Shown here piece after piece: positions 33,474-40,477 of a DNA stretch of 40,896 nucleotides. The stretch's first letter is position 1, and every line of letters starts with the position of its first letter. The stretch is from NCBI GenBank assembly GCA_017536205.1, contig JAFXHX010000013.1, positions 1 through 40,896 on the forward strand. The letters run 5' to 3'. Source of the stretch: Clostridia bacterium. GTDB lineage: Bacteria; Bacillota; Clostridia; Christensenellales; Borkfalkiaceae. The notes below the pieces were generated by a model. That model was not told where the DNA came from. It saw only the letters and a program-made list of their open reading frames with translations, and searched no databases. The position numbers were made by a program, and so were the translations under genes.

Positions 33474-33560
33474 GCCGCTGTGGCGGAATAGGCAGACGCA
33501 AGGGACTTAAAATCCCTCGGTGGAAACACCGTATCGGTTCAAGTCCGATCAGCGGCACCA
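33474..33560 (+). tRNA. tRNA-Leu (anticodon UAA), CCA encoded
   Basis: The 87-nt gene folds into a class II tRNA. The acceptor arms GCCGCTG and CAGCGGC pair, the anticodon arm is GGGA-CTTAAAA-TCCC with anticodon TAA at 33508-33510, there is a long variable arm (CGGTGGAAACACCGT), and the T arm has GGTTCAAGTCC. The terminal CCA (33558-33560) is encoded. A tyrosine recombinase gene begins 208 nt downstream, so the 3' end (about 33535-33560) is a likely attachment site. The right-hand copy would lie outside the window. Confidence 0.97.
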
Positions 33561-33569
33561 AAACAGTAT

Positions 33570-33610
33570 AATCCGAACCAAATACTTGTAACAAGTGAAT
33601 GGTTCGGATT
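33570..33610 (+). terminator. Long inverted repeat behind tRNA-Leu
   Basis: AATCCGAACCA and TGGTTCGGATT form an 11-bp stem around a loop that holds a second small stem (CTTGT/ACAAG). The following T-run is poor (TACTTTTAC), so it may be a processing or weak terminator structure, or part of the attachment region. Confidence 0.55.
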
Positions 33611-33634
33611 TACTTTTACTCTTTAATCATTGTA

Positions 33635-33667
33635 ACGGTAGGAATTTACGTTCCTGCCGTTTTTTTA
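33635..33667 (+). terminator. Intrinsic terminator of tRNA-Leu
   Basis: ACGGTAGGAA-TTTACG-TTCCTGCCGT forms a 10-bp stem with one G.T pair, followed by six T. Confidence 0.8.
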
Positions 33668-33701
33668 TTATAGCCGTCATATTATATTGATTTTAATAAA
33701 A

Positions 33702-33733
33702 AAGTATAGCACACTATACTTCGCAAAGCGAAG
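33702..33733 (+). promoter_or_regulatory. Palindromes upstream of the integrase
   Basis: AAGTATAG-CACA-CTATACTT (33702-33721) is a perfect 8-bp inverted repeat, followed by an overlapping CTTCGC-AAA-GCGAAG (33719-33733). They lie 36-67 nt before the integrase ATG, which has an AAAGGAG ribosome site. They look like a regulator binding site for integrase expression. Confidence 0.5.
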
Positions 33734-33768
33734 AGAAATGTGTTTTTAATTACATTAAAGGAGATATT

Positions 33769-34681
33769 ATGAAATATAAAAATTGGCTCGTTGAGTGGCT
33801 TGCTTTGTACGTCAAGCCCACTACGAAAGAACGAACGTACAAAAAGTATCAAAGGCAAATAGAACTACATATACTCCCCGTTCTCGGAGAGTTTGAACTT
33901 AACGATTTAACGGCAACCGTTTTGCAACGTTTTACTGTGGATTTATCTGAAAAAGGTCTATCTGCAAACACTGTAAATGGCATTATATCCGTGCTTAAAT
34001 CTTCTTTGCGCCGAGCAGTATTACTTGGCGTAACGGACAAAGAGTTTACAATGGCTATCGTGCGTCCTAAGGGGCGAGAAAAACAAGTAGATTGTTTTTC
34101 TAAAGAAGAACAGCGCAAAATCGAGCAATTTATCTTTGAAAAAAAAGAAAAACAAATTGTTCGGCGTGGTGCTTTGTCTTTACACGGGCTTGCGTATTGG
34201 AGAACTTCTATCCCTTACGTGGGACGACGTGGATTTACAAAAAGGCATTATAACCGTTTCTAAATCTTGCCACGACAGTTGGATTAGCGGCGAATACGTT
34301 AAGGTAATCGACACACCAAAAACGGACTTTTCAGAACGTATTATCCCTTTACCCAAGCAACTGCTTTCACGATTAAGAGAGTATAAGAAATCGTCAAGCG
34401 GAAACTACGTTATTTGTGGTGAACGCGTACACGGTGCGCAGGTTCGCTCTTATCAAAAGAGTTTTGAACTATTATTGAAACGGCTTAAACTACCGCATAA
34501 AGGTTTTCACTCTCTTCGTCATACGTTTGCAACGCGTGCTTTAGAGTGCGGAATGGATATTAAAACGCTATCTGAAATTTTAGGACATAAAAACCCTACG
34601 ATAACGTTAAAACGCTATGCACACTCTATGCTCGAACACAAAACGGAAATGATGAATAGACTTGGTAAACTCCTATTATAA
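33769..34681 (+). pseudogene. int: Tyrosine recombinase (integrase), frame interrupted at an A8 tract
   Basis: Two overlapping frames encode one phage-type integrase. The first (33769-34263) holds the N-terminal core-binding domain. The second (open from about 34136 to 34681) has the catalytic domain with GLRIGELLSLTWDDVD, HSLRHTFATRALE, LGHKNPTITLKRYAHS and the nucleophile Tyr. The break lies at GAAAAAAAAG (34140-34149). Removing one A gives the continuous junction FEKKKNKLFGVVLCLYTGLR and a normal 303-aa protein. It could be a disabling mutation, a homopolymer error, or slippage recoding. All five catalytic positions appear intact in the reconstruction. It probably mediated insertion into tRNA-Leu. 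Confidence 0.9.
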
Positions 34682-34699
34682 GCGCACTAAAAGTATAAG

Positions 34700-34728
34700 A
34701 AAACGGCGAGATACTCTCTCGCCGTTTT
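34700..34728. terminator. Terminator after the integrase
   Basis: AAAACGGCGAGA-TACTC-TCTCGCCGTTTT has a 12-bp stem whose right arm ends in T4. On the minus strand it is followed by a weaker T-rich tail. Confidence 0.75.
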
Positions 34729-34730
34729 CT

Positions 34731-34871
34731 ACATAGAATAACATAATCTATGTAAATATTATAGTACTTTTTGTCGATTTTATCAAGTGGTTTTGTAGTA
34801 TAACAGCAAAAAAATTGCACAAACATTAATATCTAATGTAAATAGTTTTTCATTAGCACATAGATTATGTT
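34731..34871. promoter_or_regulatory. Repeated palindromic operator with a minus-strand promoter
   Basis: ACATAATCTATGT (34741-34753) recurs inverted as ACATAGATTATGT (34858-34870), each itself nearly palindromic. A further ACATAGA at 34731-34737 pairs with TCTATGT at 34747-34753. Between the sites, on the minus strand, TTGATA (34781-34786) and TATAAT (34758-34763) are 17 bp apart, and the expected start falls in the first palindrome. The transcript would run antisense into the integrase 3' end or stop at 34700. No coding gene is seen in 34682-34936. Confidence 0.5.
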
Positions 34872-34936
34872 AATCGGCGTAATTATTGTTTTTTAAAAAT
34901 ACATTTATACAATTTTATTGAGAGGGACTATACGCA

Positions 34937-35326
34937 TTGATTTGGTACGAGATATTTATAGATATAATAATTGGTGTGTTATCAGGCATAATAGCGTCTT
35001 TTGTCACTAATCATTTTATCGAAAAACGAATAAACAAAAAAGCCGCCTATAGAGAAAAAATTAATGAACTCTATACATTCTTTTGCGATTTGGAGACAAA
35101 AGGAAGCTCAATACCCATAAATGAAGTTGAAAAATTTTTGCTTGATGCTAGAAAAGTATTCGCTATCAATAATAAATTAAAACGATTATTTGATTCCGTG
35201 GATATTGATTTGTGTTTTTTTATAAGATCGCTCAAAAACGGCGGGCAAGTCTCAATTTCATTTGATAATGAAAACTATTTTAATTTTAAGGATGAACTAA
35301 AGAAATATTTAAAGGAAAGCATATGA
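34937..35326 (+). CDS. Small membrane-anchored protein, unrecognised
   Basis: This 129-aa protein has one N-terminal membrane helix (about 5-24, FIDIIIGVLSGIIASFV). A basic stretch and a cytoplasmic helical domain rich in Lys, Asp and Phe follow. No family is recognised. The start is TTG, with GAGAGGG about 10 nt upstream; no suitable ATG is near. Its end overlaps the next gene by 4 nt (ATGA), so it is coupled with the lipoprotein genes. The sequence is clearly more AT-rich than the host genes on the left, in line with acquired DNA. Confidence 0.65.
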   Translation: MIWYEIFIDIIIGVLSGIIASFVTNHFIEKRINKKAAYREKINELYTFFCDLETKGSSIPINEVEKFLLDARKVFAINNKLKRLFDSVDIDLCFFIRSLKNGGQVSISFDNENYFNFKDELKKYLKESI

Positions 35327-36012
35327 GAAAAATTTTATTATTTTGTTTGATAATGGTTTTAGCTTTTTCAACGGTAGGATGTGCAACAACAAACGATAAT
35401 GGAAGTCTAGCGCCTTCTGGATATGATTATATAGTAGGCAATGATTATTCAGACCTTGTAACAATTACGTTTAAGTACGCAAATATTGAAGGAAAAAACG
35501 GAGAAACATATAAGACTTGGGCAATTAAACGAGGTGGACAACTTGGACGACAACTTGAACCTCAATATCCTTCTTCGCAATATAATTACGCTTATTATGG
35601 TTTAAGAAGCAATTTCTGTTGGGTTGATGGAACTACAATTGATTTAGGTCTATATACTTTTGATAGTGATACAACCATATATTGCAAATATTACGGAACT
35701 GGTTATTCAAAAATGCCTACTTGGAGAGTTCATTTTGGTAGGTCTAAGAATGATTGGAGCTGGAATGAAAGTTGGAGTGATACATCTTATTATAATGCAC
35801 AAATAAGAGAACTTCCTACGCCTAATAATAAATTTAAAATAGCTACAGACGTTGATGACACCAAGAGAAGAATTAACTCTGGAATAATTGATTATTTGGT
35901 AAGCTTAGGTTATTCAAACTTTACGTATTACACTACACAAGATTGTACAGAAAAAATAGCCTTGCCTTTTCAAAATACCATTGATGAAATTTGGTGCATA
36001 GTAAGTAAATAA
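35323..36012 (+). CDS. Putative lipoprotein with InlB-repeat-like segment
   Basis: The 229-aa protein has a lipoprotein signal peptide ending at the lipobox STVGC (Cys20), so it should be anchored outside the membrane after LspA processing. Residues about 45-125 (VTITFKYANIEG ... DLGLYTFDSDTTIYCKY) resemble a degenerate InlB-type B-repeat. A second partial unit may lie near the end (NFTYYTTQDCTEK). The region is rich in Tyr, Trp and Asn. Function is unknown; a surface-binding or secreted-protein role is possible. It shares an operon with the membrane protein upstream and a second lipoprotein 13 nt downstream. Confidence 0.7.
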   Translation: MRKILLFCLIMVLAFSTVGCATTNDNGSLAPSGYDYIVGNDYSDLVTITFKYANIEGKNGETYKTWAIKRGGQLGRQLEPQYPSSQYNYAYYGLRSNFCWVDGTTIDLGLYTFDSDTTIYCKYYGTGYSKMPTWRVHFGRSKNDWSWNESWSDTSYYNAQIRELPTPNNKFKIATDVDDTKRRINSGIIDYLVSLGYSNFTYYTTQDCTEKIALPFQNTIDEIWCIVSK

Positions 36013-36025
36013 AGGAGGTGGAAAT

Positions 36026-37138
36026 ATGAAATGTAGAAATATTTTAATGTTGCTAATATTGAGTTTATGTTTTTTTATAGTTGGCTGTAACAATTCAAAT
36101 CAAAATACAAATCAATCTTCAACTCCTACTCCACCTAGCAAGCCAGCTATCATAAATTATACAGCAACCGTTACCTATGTATTTAATGATTTTAACATAT
36201 CGACGTCAACATTTAGCATTACTTCGGAACAATTAAGCGACAAACCATATATCACCAGTCAACTAAAATTACCCTCTGAATATGTTAGAGCCGACGATGA
36301 AATTTATTTGACTAAGACAGATTCTACTTCAAATAAGAAATATTATAAGGTAAATGTTAAACCTAAATATGATGGGTATATAATAGTTAGAAGTAGCGAT
36401 ATAACAATAGACAATAAATTAGTTCCCGCATCAATTTTATCAGACAATTTATCAGCTGCGGTAAAAACTGTAACAACATATGACGGAGAACCTGCGACTT
36501 ATTCTTTATCAAATATAACTGAAATAAAATTCAAAAACTCAAGTAAAATTAATGCGAATTTCAAAACAAGTGAGTACAACTGGAGCGCTCTGATTAATCT
36601 AACGAAAATAGATGTTTCTGAATTGGTTTATCTAAAAGAAATTCCGACCAACTTTTTTGCGTTTTGTAAAAATTTACATACTGTTGAAACAGGAACAGCA
36701 GGATTTAAAAATGTCATACATATTGGCTCGAAGTTTTTAATGGGAACGGATTTGAAACAATGCGAATTTGATTTTTCAAACGTAACCACGATTGGCGATA
36801 ATTTCTTGCATTCCGCATTAAGAAATTTATCTGGAAACGCCAAAATCGTTTTTAGGGATTTAGACCCTACTTCGGGTGATAGTGTTCTTTACCAAAACGA
36901 GATGGCAGCAGGAACATACATAGATTTATATTTAAATAAAATTATTCCAACCAACAACTGGTTTCATAAAAACAATTCAATTAATTATAGCACAACCCCA
37001 AACTTCATTCAAACTACAGTTTGGGCTTATACAATACAAGGGAAAGTAATTATTCACTCAGCCTATAAACCCCAAGTAGAAACTGTAGTGTCATCACTCA
37101 ATAGTAATGGCGGCACCATTACCGTTGTAGATATGTGA
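36026..37138 (+). CDS. Putative lipoprotein with LRR_5/BspA-like region
   Basis: The 370-aa protein has a signal peptide with lipobox FIVGC (Cys21), then a Ser/Thr/Asn/Pro-rich linker (about 22-45). A middle part (about 160-300) shows repeated strand patterns such as LTKIDVSELVYLKEIP, NLHTVETGTAGFKNV and VTTIGDNFLHSAL, resembling BspA-type leucine-rich repeats. These repeats are associated with surface adhesion in gut bacteria. A perfect AAAGGAGGTG ribosome site precedes it. It ends the first cargo unit, with a terminator at 37149. Confidence 0.7.
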   Translation: MKCRNILMLLILSLCFFIVGCNNSNQNTNQSSTPTPPSKPAIINYTATVTYVFNDFNISTSTFSITSEQLSDKPYITSQLKLPSEYVRADDEIYLTKTDSTSNKKYYKVNVKPKYDGYIIVRSSDITIDNKLVPASILSDNLSAAVKTVTTYDGEPATYSLSNITEIKFKNSSKINANFKTSEYNWSALINLTKIDVSELVYLKEIPTNFFAFCKNLHTVETGTAGFKNVIHIGSKFLMGTDLKQCEFDFSNVTTIGDNFLHSALRNLSGNAKIVFRDLDPTSGDSVLYQNEMAAGTYIDLYLNKIIPTNNWFHKNNSINYSTTPNFIQTTVWAYTIQGKVIIHSAYKPQVETVVSSLNSNGGTITVVDM

Positions 37139-37148
37139 TTTATTATAG

Positions 37149-37186
37149 GTGGTCAATCTAAATCCTAACGATTGACCACTTTTTTA
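37149..37186 (+). terminator. Intrinsic terminator of the lipoprotein unit
   Basis: GTGGTCAATC and GATTGACCAC form a 10-bp stem around an 11-nt loop, followed by six or more T. Confidence 0.88.
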
Positions 37187-37219
37187 ATATCTATTTTTTA
37201 TAAATATACTCATATCGCA

Positions 37220-37248
37220 TTGACATTTGAAAACTTTTCGAGTATAAT
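37220..37248 (+). promoter_or_regulatory. Consensus promoter of the five-gene cargo operon
   Basis: TTGACA (37220-37225) and TATAAT (37243-37248) are separated by exactly 17 bp. The leader is about 24 nt, with GAGG before the ATG at 37279. Confidence 0.9.
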
Positions 37249-37278
37249 AATGTAAATCAGTAATAAAAAGAGGTATAT

Positions 37279-38262
37279 ATGGATAAAAGAACATTAGACG
37301 AACTTCTTTCAAAATTTTCTTCAGATCATCCTTTAATTAAATATAAAAACAAACCATATTATATTGAATTTGAAAAACTAATATGTTCTTTACAATTAAA
37401 CAATGCAAAATTGGATTTAAAAATAGAAGAATTGTTAAACGACAATGGAAATTTTTCAATATATAAATATAATCAAGGTATATCAGAGTTACTTATATGG
37501 TTTTTGTTAGAACAAAGACATTTAAATTATCAGATTGAAAAGAAAATCAACAAAACTCAAAAAGATGTTGACGTAGTAATATCTATTGGGGACGCTTTTT
37601 ATAATGTAGAAGTAAAAAGCCCTGAATATGAAGAGAGGAAGGAGAAACAAATAAGTGGAATAATCGCAAACAGGTCTACAAATAAAGAAATTTTTAATAT
37701 TGCAAACGATATTAAATCTCTTATTTCTCAACAGCTTAGTGTAATTGGTTATGAGAAAGTAGATATCGAATATCCAAAAGACAATAAAGTAAAAGACACC
37801 TTGCTATCAGCACAATCAAAATTTAACAATAATAATTCCAAAAATTGTAATGTTTTATATCTCTCAACAAACACAAACGAATTTGTAAAATATCTCAATT
37901 ACATAGTTAATTCAGAATCTGGATTTTTTACACCAAACTCATATGTAAAGCATTCAGAATACAATAAAGTTATGGCGATTGTACTAACCAATGCCATATC
38001 TCTTAACCATAAATTTGATAAAAATAGTTGGGACGTATCAAAAGCGATAACATTAATATTACACAATCCCTTTTGCGAAACTCAAAATTTTACTTTACTT
38101 GAAAAGCTATTTGAAATAATTCCAAACCAAACACATAAATTTTGTGAAGGATTGCGAGAATTTAGAAAACAACAGTTTAACAATGAAGATCCTTTACCTG
38201 AATATTCTTATTATATCGATTTTGTAGCTAGTGAAGGATATAATTTAAATAACGAAAAATAA
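37279..38262 (+). CDS. Putative PD-(D/E)XK-fold nuclease-like protein
   Basis: This 327-aa soluble protein is not in a family I can name. It shows the residue pattern of the restriction-endonuclease fold: Glu70 in a helix (GISELLIWFLLEQRH), Asp98 on a hydrophobic strand (KDVDVVISI), and Glu111-x-Lys113 on the next strand (FYNVEVKSPEY). The remaining two thirds are helical and mixed, with no second domain recognised. It opens a five-gene operon behind a consensus promoter and shares an identical 16-bp ribosome-site block with the next gene. A DNase or RNase role is inferred from motif geometry only. Confidence 0.65.
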   Translation: MDKRTLDELLSKFSSDHPLIKYKNKPYYIEFEKLICSLQLNNAKLDLKIEELLNDNGNFSIYKYNQGISELLIWFLLEQRHLNYQIEKKINKTQKDVDVVISIGDAFYNVEVKSPEYEERKEKQISGIIANRSTNKEIFNIANDIKSLISQQLSVIGYEKVDIEYPKDNKVKDTLLSAQSKFNNNNSKNCNVLYLSTNTNEFVKYLNYIVNSESGFFTPNSYVKHSEYNKVMAIVLTNAISLNHKFDKNSWDVSKAITLILHNPFCETQNFTLLEKLFEIIPNQTHKFCEGLREFRKQQFNNEDPLPEYSYYIDFVASEGYNLNNEK

Positions 38263-38279
38263 TCATAAAAGAGGTATAT

Positions 38280-38636
38280 ATGCAAGAAAATATTATTGGA
38301 TATAGAATTAAGTTATTAAGAGAAAAAGCAAAGTTGTCACAAGCAAAACTTGCTACGGCGCTTGGTGACGTAAAACAACCCGTTCTTGCTCGTTACGAGC
38401 TTGGCTCTATTATGCCGTCCTACCCCGTACTTGTTAAGATTGCGGATTACTTTGACGTATCAGCAGATTATCTTCTTGGTAGAACGGACAACCCTGAAGG
38501 AAAACTTTACGGACAACCTAAATTAGAGAACTCTGACCGTATGCAACATTTTATTGAAATGTGTTTTGACCCAAGCACTAACGCGCACGCAAAACTCAAA
38601 GAAACATTAAAGAAAATGCTTGAAGAGCAGAAATAA
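38280..38636 (+). CDS. Xre-family helix-turn-helix regulator
   Basis: The 118-aa protein has a Cro/C1-type HTH domain at about 5-66 (IGYRIKLLREKAKLSQAKLA, VLARYELGSIMPSYPVLVKIADYFDVSADYLLGRTD). A helical tail (about 80-118) may mediate dimerisation. It probably controls its own operon. From about 38340 its codon use is richer in G and C, nearer to host genes than to the flanking cargo, suggesting a different history. It starts 17 nt after the nuclease-like gene and ends 12 nt before the Thg1-like gene. Confidence 0.92.
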   Translation: MQENIIGYRIKLLREKAKLSQAKLATALGDVKQPVLARYELGSIMPSYPVLVKIADYFDVSADYLLGRTDNPEGKLYGQPKLENSDRMQHFIEMCFDPSTNAHAKLKETLKKMLEEQK

Positions 38637-38648
38637 AAAGGAAACTAT

Positions 38649-39371
38649 ATGAACGACAAACAAAAGATACCACCTTATAGTTATGGCTATGCTAAAAGCA
38701 CTTATGAAAAATTAGAAAAATACGAAATGAGTACAACAATTCCTTTTATCAAGGAAGATGAGGTTTTAATTGTAAGACTTGATGGTAAAGGATTAACATC
38801 AAGATTTAAGTGCGATAGCGAATTGTTTTTATCTGATTTCCATTTAGCAATGCGACGCATTTTAGAAAACATAAAGAAATATTGTTCTTTTGTAGATTTT
38901 GCTTACTCGTTTAAGGACGAAATCTCTTTTATAATAAATAAAGATTTTATTCAAAACAACAATGACTATGCAAATCGAATTGAAAAAATCCTGCCTATCA
39001 TATCAGGTTATGTTTCCGCTATGTTTTCTCAATACATTTCAAAGAAACTAAAAACTATTCCAACAGAATCATTTGCCTTTGATGCTAGGATAATTATTTT
39101 ACCAAAAGATAAATTAAAAGATTATTTTCACTCTCGTCAATCGTTTGCAATGGCAGGATTTATGGATAGACTTTGCTCTTTTTATCACCTTTCAGTTGAA
39201 AAAAGAACGGTTGTCGCTGTTAAAAACGCATTAAAAGAAAAGAATATGGATTGGAATAGTTTTCCGCAATATGTGTGTAGTGGTTACGTTGCTTATGCAC
39301 AAGAAAAATGGAAAGTTGAAACAGCGAGCGACTTCTCTCAAAAATGGGGAAAGTATAATACAACAGTTTAG
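38649..39371 (+). CDS. Thg1-like 3'-5' nucleotidyltransferase
   Basis: The 240-aa protein resembles the Thg1/TLP family, which adds nucleotides to tRNA 5' ends in the 3'-5' direction. Residues in order: VRLDGKGLTSRF (metal-binding Asp45), SFKDEISFII (Asp90, Glu91, matching the SDEYSF motif), and FDARIIILPKDKLKDYFHSRQ (matching FDGR...DYF..RQ). The family's following HINNLYN motif is replaced by SFAMAGFMDRL, so strict tRNA-His G-1 addition is unlikely; tRNA repair or another RNA substrate is more plausible. Length is near the bacterial TLP size. It lies third in the cargo operon. Confidence 0.8.
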   Translation: MNDKQKIPPYSYGYAKSTYEKLEKYEMSTTIPFIKEDEVLIVRLDGKGLTSRFKCDSELFLSDFHLAMRRILENIKKYCSFVDFAYSFKDEISFIINKDFIQNNNDYANRIEKILPIISGYVSAMFSQYISKKLKTIPTESFAFDARIIILPKDKLKDYFHSRQSFAMAGFMDRLCSFYHLSVEKRTVVAVKNALKEKNMDWNSFPQYVCSGYVAYAQEKWKVETASDFSQKWGKYNTTV

Positions 39372-39383
39372 GAGACGTGAAAA

Positions 39384-40451
39384 ATGAAAGATTCTTCAAT
39401 TAAACAAATCAAAAAAACTCAATTTAATATTTTTCAATTAATATTAACAACGGTACTTATAGCATCAGGAGTGAACTTTCTTGTAACGGGAGCTATATCT
39501 TACTTCGAAAACAAATCAGGATTATTATTTGTAATCATAGGAATCAGTTTAATATTATTAACACTCATTATTACCTTAATAATTGATTTCAAAAAAAGCA
39601 AAATTAGAGAAATTATAAATGCGATAATAACCTATGACCCCCAAGACCAAGAACTTATAAAAATCCCTAAATATATTTTGTCTGAAGATTTGACACATTA
39701 TTTAAAAGCGGCTCGTATTGAAAGTAAAGACATTGAAAGCTTATGGAAAAAAGACAAACTTGGATTTAAACGTATTTATAATGATATTGACCCGAAATCA
39801 ACTTTTGTAGAGATTTCTCAATCTGCGGCAATTTTAAATAAATTAGTTGAATACCTTATTCTTAAAAAATTATCATTAATAACTGTAGATTATTTTAATA
39901 AGCCTACATTTGATAAAAGAAAATTAATACAACTTACAGAGCTTAATCTTCCTGATATGGTTGTCTCAAATATGTTCTTAAGTCTATTTTCCAAGGACAT
40001 GTCACAAAGAGTAGCATTTGATAATATCGAAAATAAAAGCGTTGTTAAGGCATATGGTAAAAATGGAGAAATTTATGATAGATTTGAATTAAGTTTACCA
40101 AAAAAATGCCAAATCTTTAGAAAAAAGCCTAACACAATTATTTTGAAACACCCGTTGTTTAAGTTAGAATTAACGCCAGCGTTTTCAGGTTTTAGTGCTG
40201 TTTTACCGAGAGGTTTTACACAAGAATATATAAAGGCAGACGTTTTTACAATGCGAACATATAAATTTTACATTGGCGTTACGCTTAAATTTTCTTGGAA
40301 AGCTTTATTTATCGGTAAATCTATTTATTATGATTGGATTGATAACTTTCTTGATAAACTACATAATGATATGGATTTCGATAGATTTATAGAAGATATT
40401 AATTGGAATATTGTTAGCACCTTAAATCAATGCAACAAGGAGAAAAATTGA
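39384..40451 (+). CDS. Two-TM protein with large cytoplasmic domain, unrecognised
   Basis: The 355-aa protein has two membrane helices at about 17-40 and 46-68, with a short connecting loop. A soluble part of about 285 residues follows, rich in Lys, Leu and Phe and lacking any motif I recognise. By the positive-inside rule both termini are probably cytoplasmic. It follows the Thg1-like gene by 12 nt with an AGGAG ribosome site and is in the same operon. Two-TM proteins with a cytoplasmic domain are common effectors in bacterial immunity, but there is no direct evidence of that here. Confidence 0.65.
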   Translation: MKDSSIKQIKKTQFNIFQLILTTVLIASGVNFLVTGAISYFENKSGLLFVIIGISLILLTLIITLIIDFKKSKIREIINAIITYDPQDQELIKIPKYILSEDLTHYLKAARIESKDIESLWKKDKLGFKRIYNDIDPKSTFVEISQSAAILNKLVEYLILKKLSLITVDYFNKPTFDKRKLIQLTELNLPDMVVSNMFLSLFSKDMSQRVAFDNIENKSVVKAYGKNGEIYDRFELSLPKKCQIFRKKPNTIILKHPLFKLELTPAFSGFSAVLPRGFTQEYIKADVFTMRTYKFYIGVTLKFSWKALFIGKSIYYDWIDNFLDKLHNDMDFDRFIEDINWNIVSTLNQCNKEKN

Positions 40452-40477
40452 GGAACAAAAGTAAAGAGGAGTGACAA

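Noticed and set aside
34626..34826. Minus-strand 66-codon frame near the antisense promoter
   Set aside because: It starts upstream of the predicted transcription start and overlaps the terminator and integrase end, with no ribosome site.
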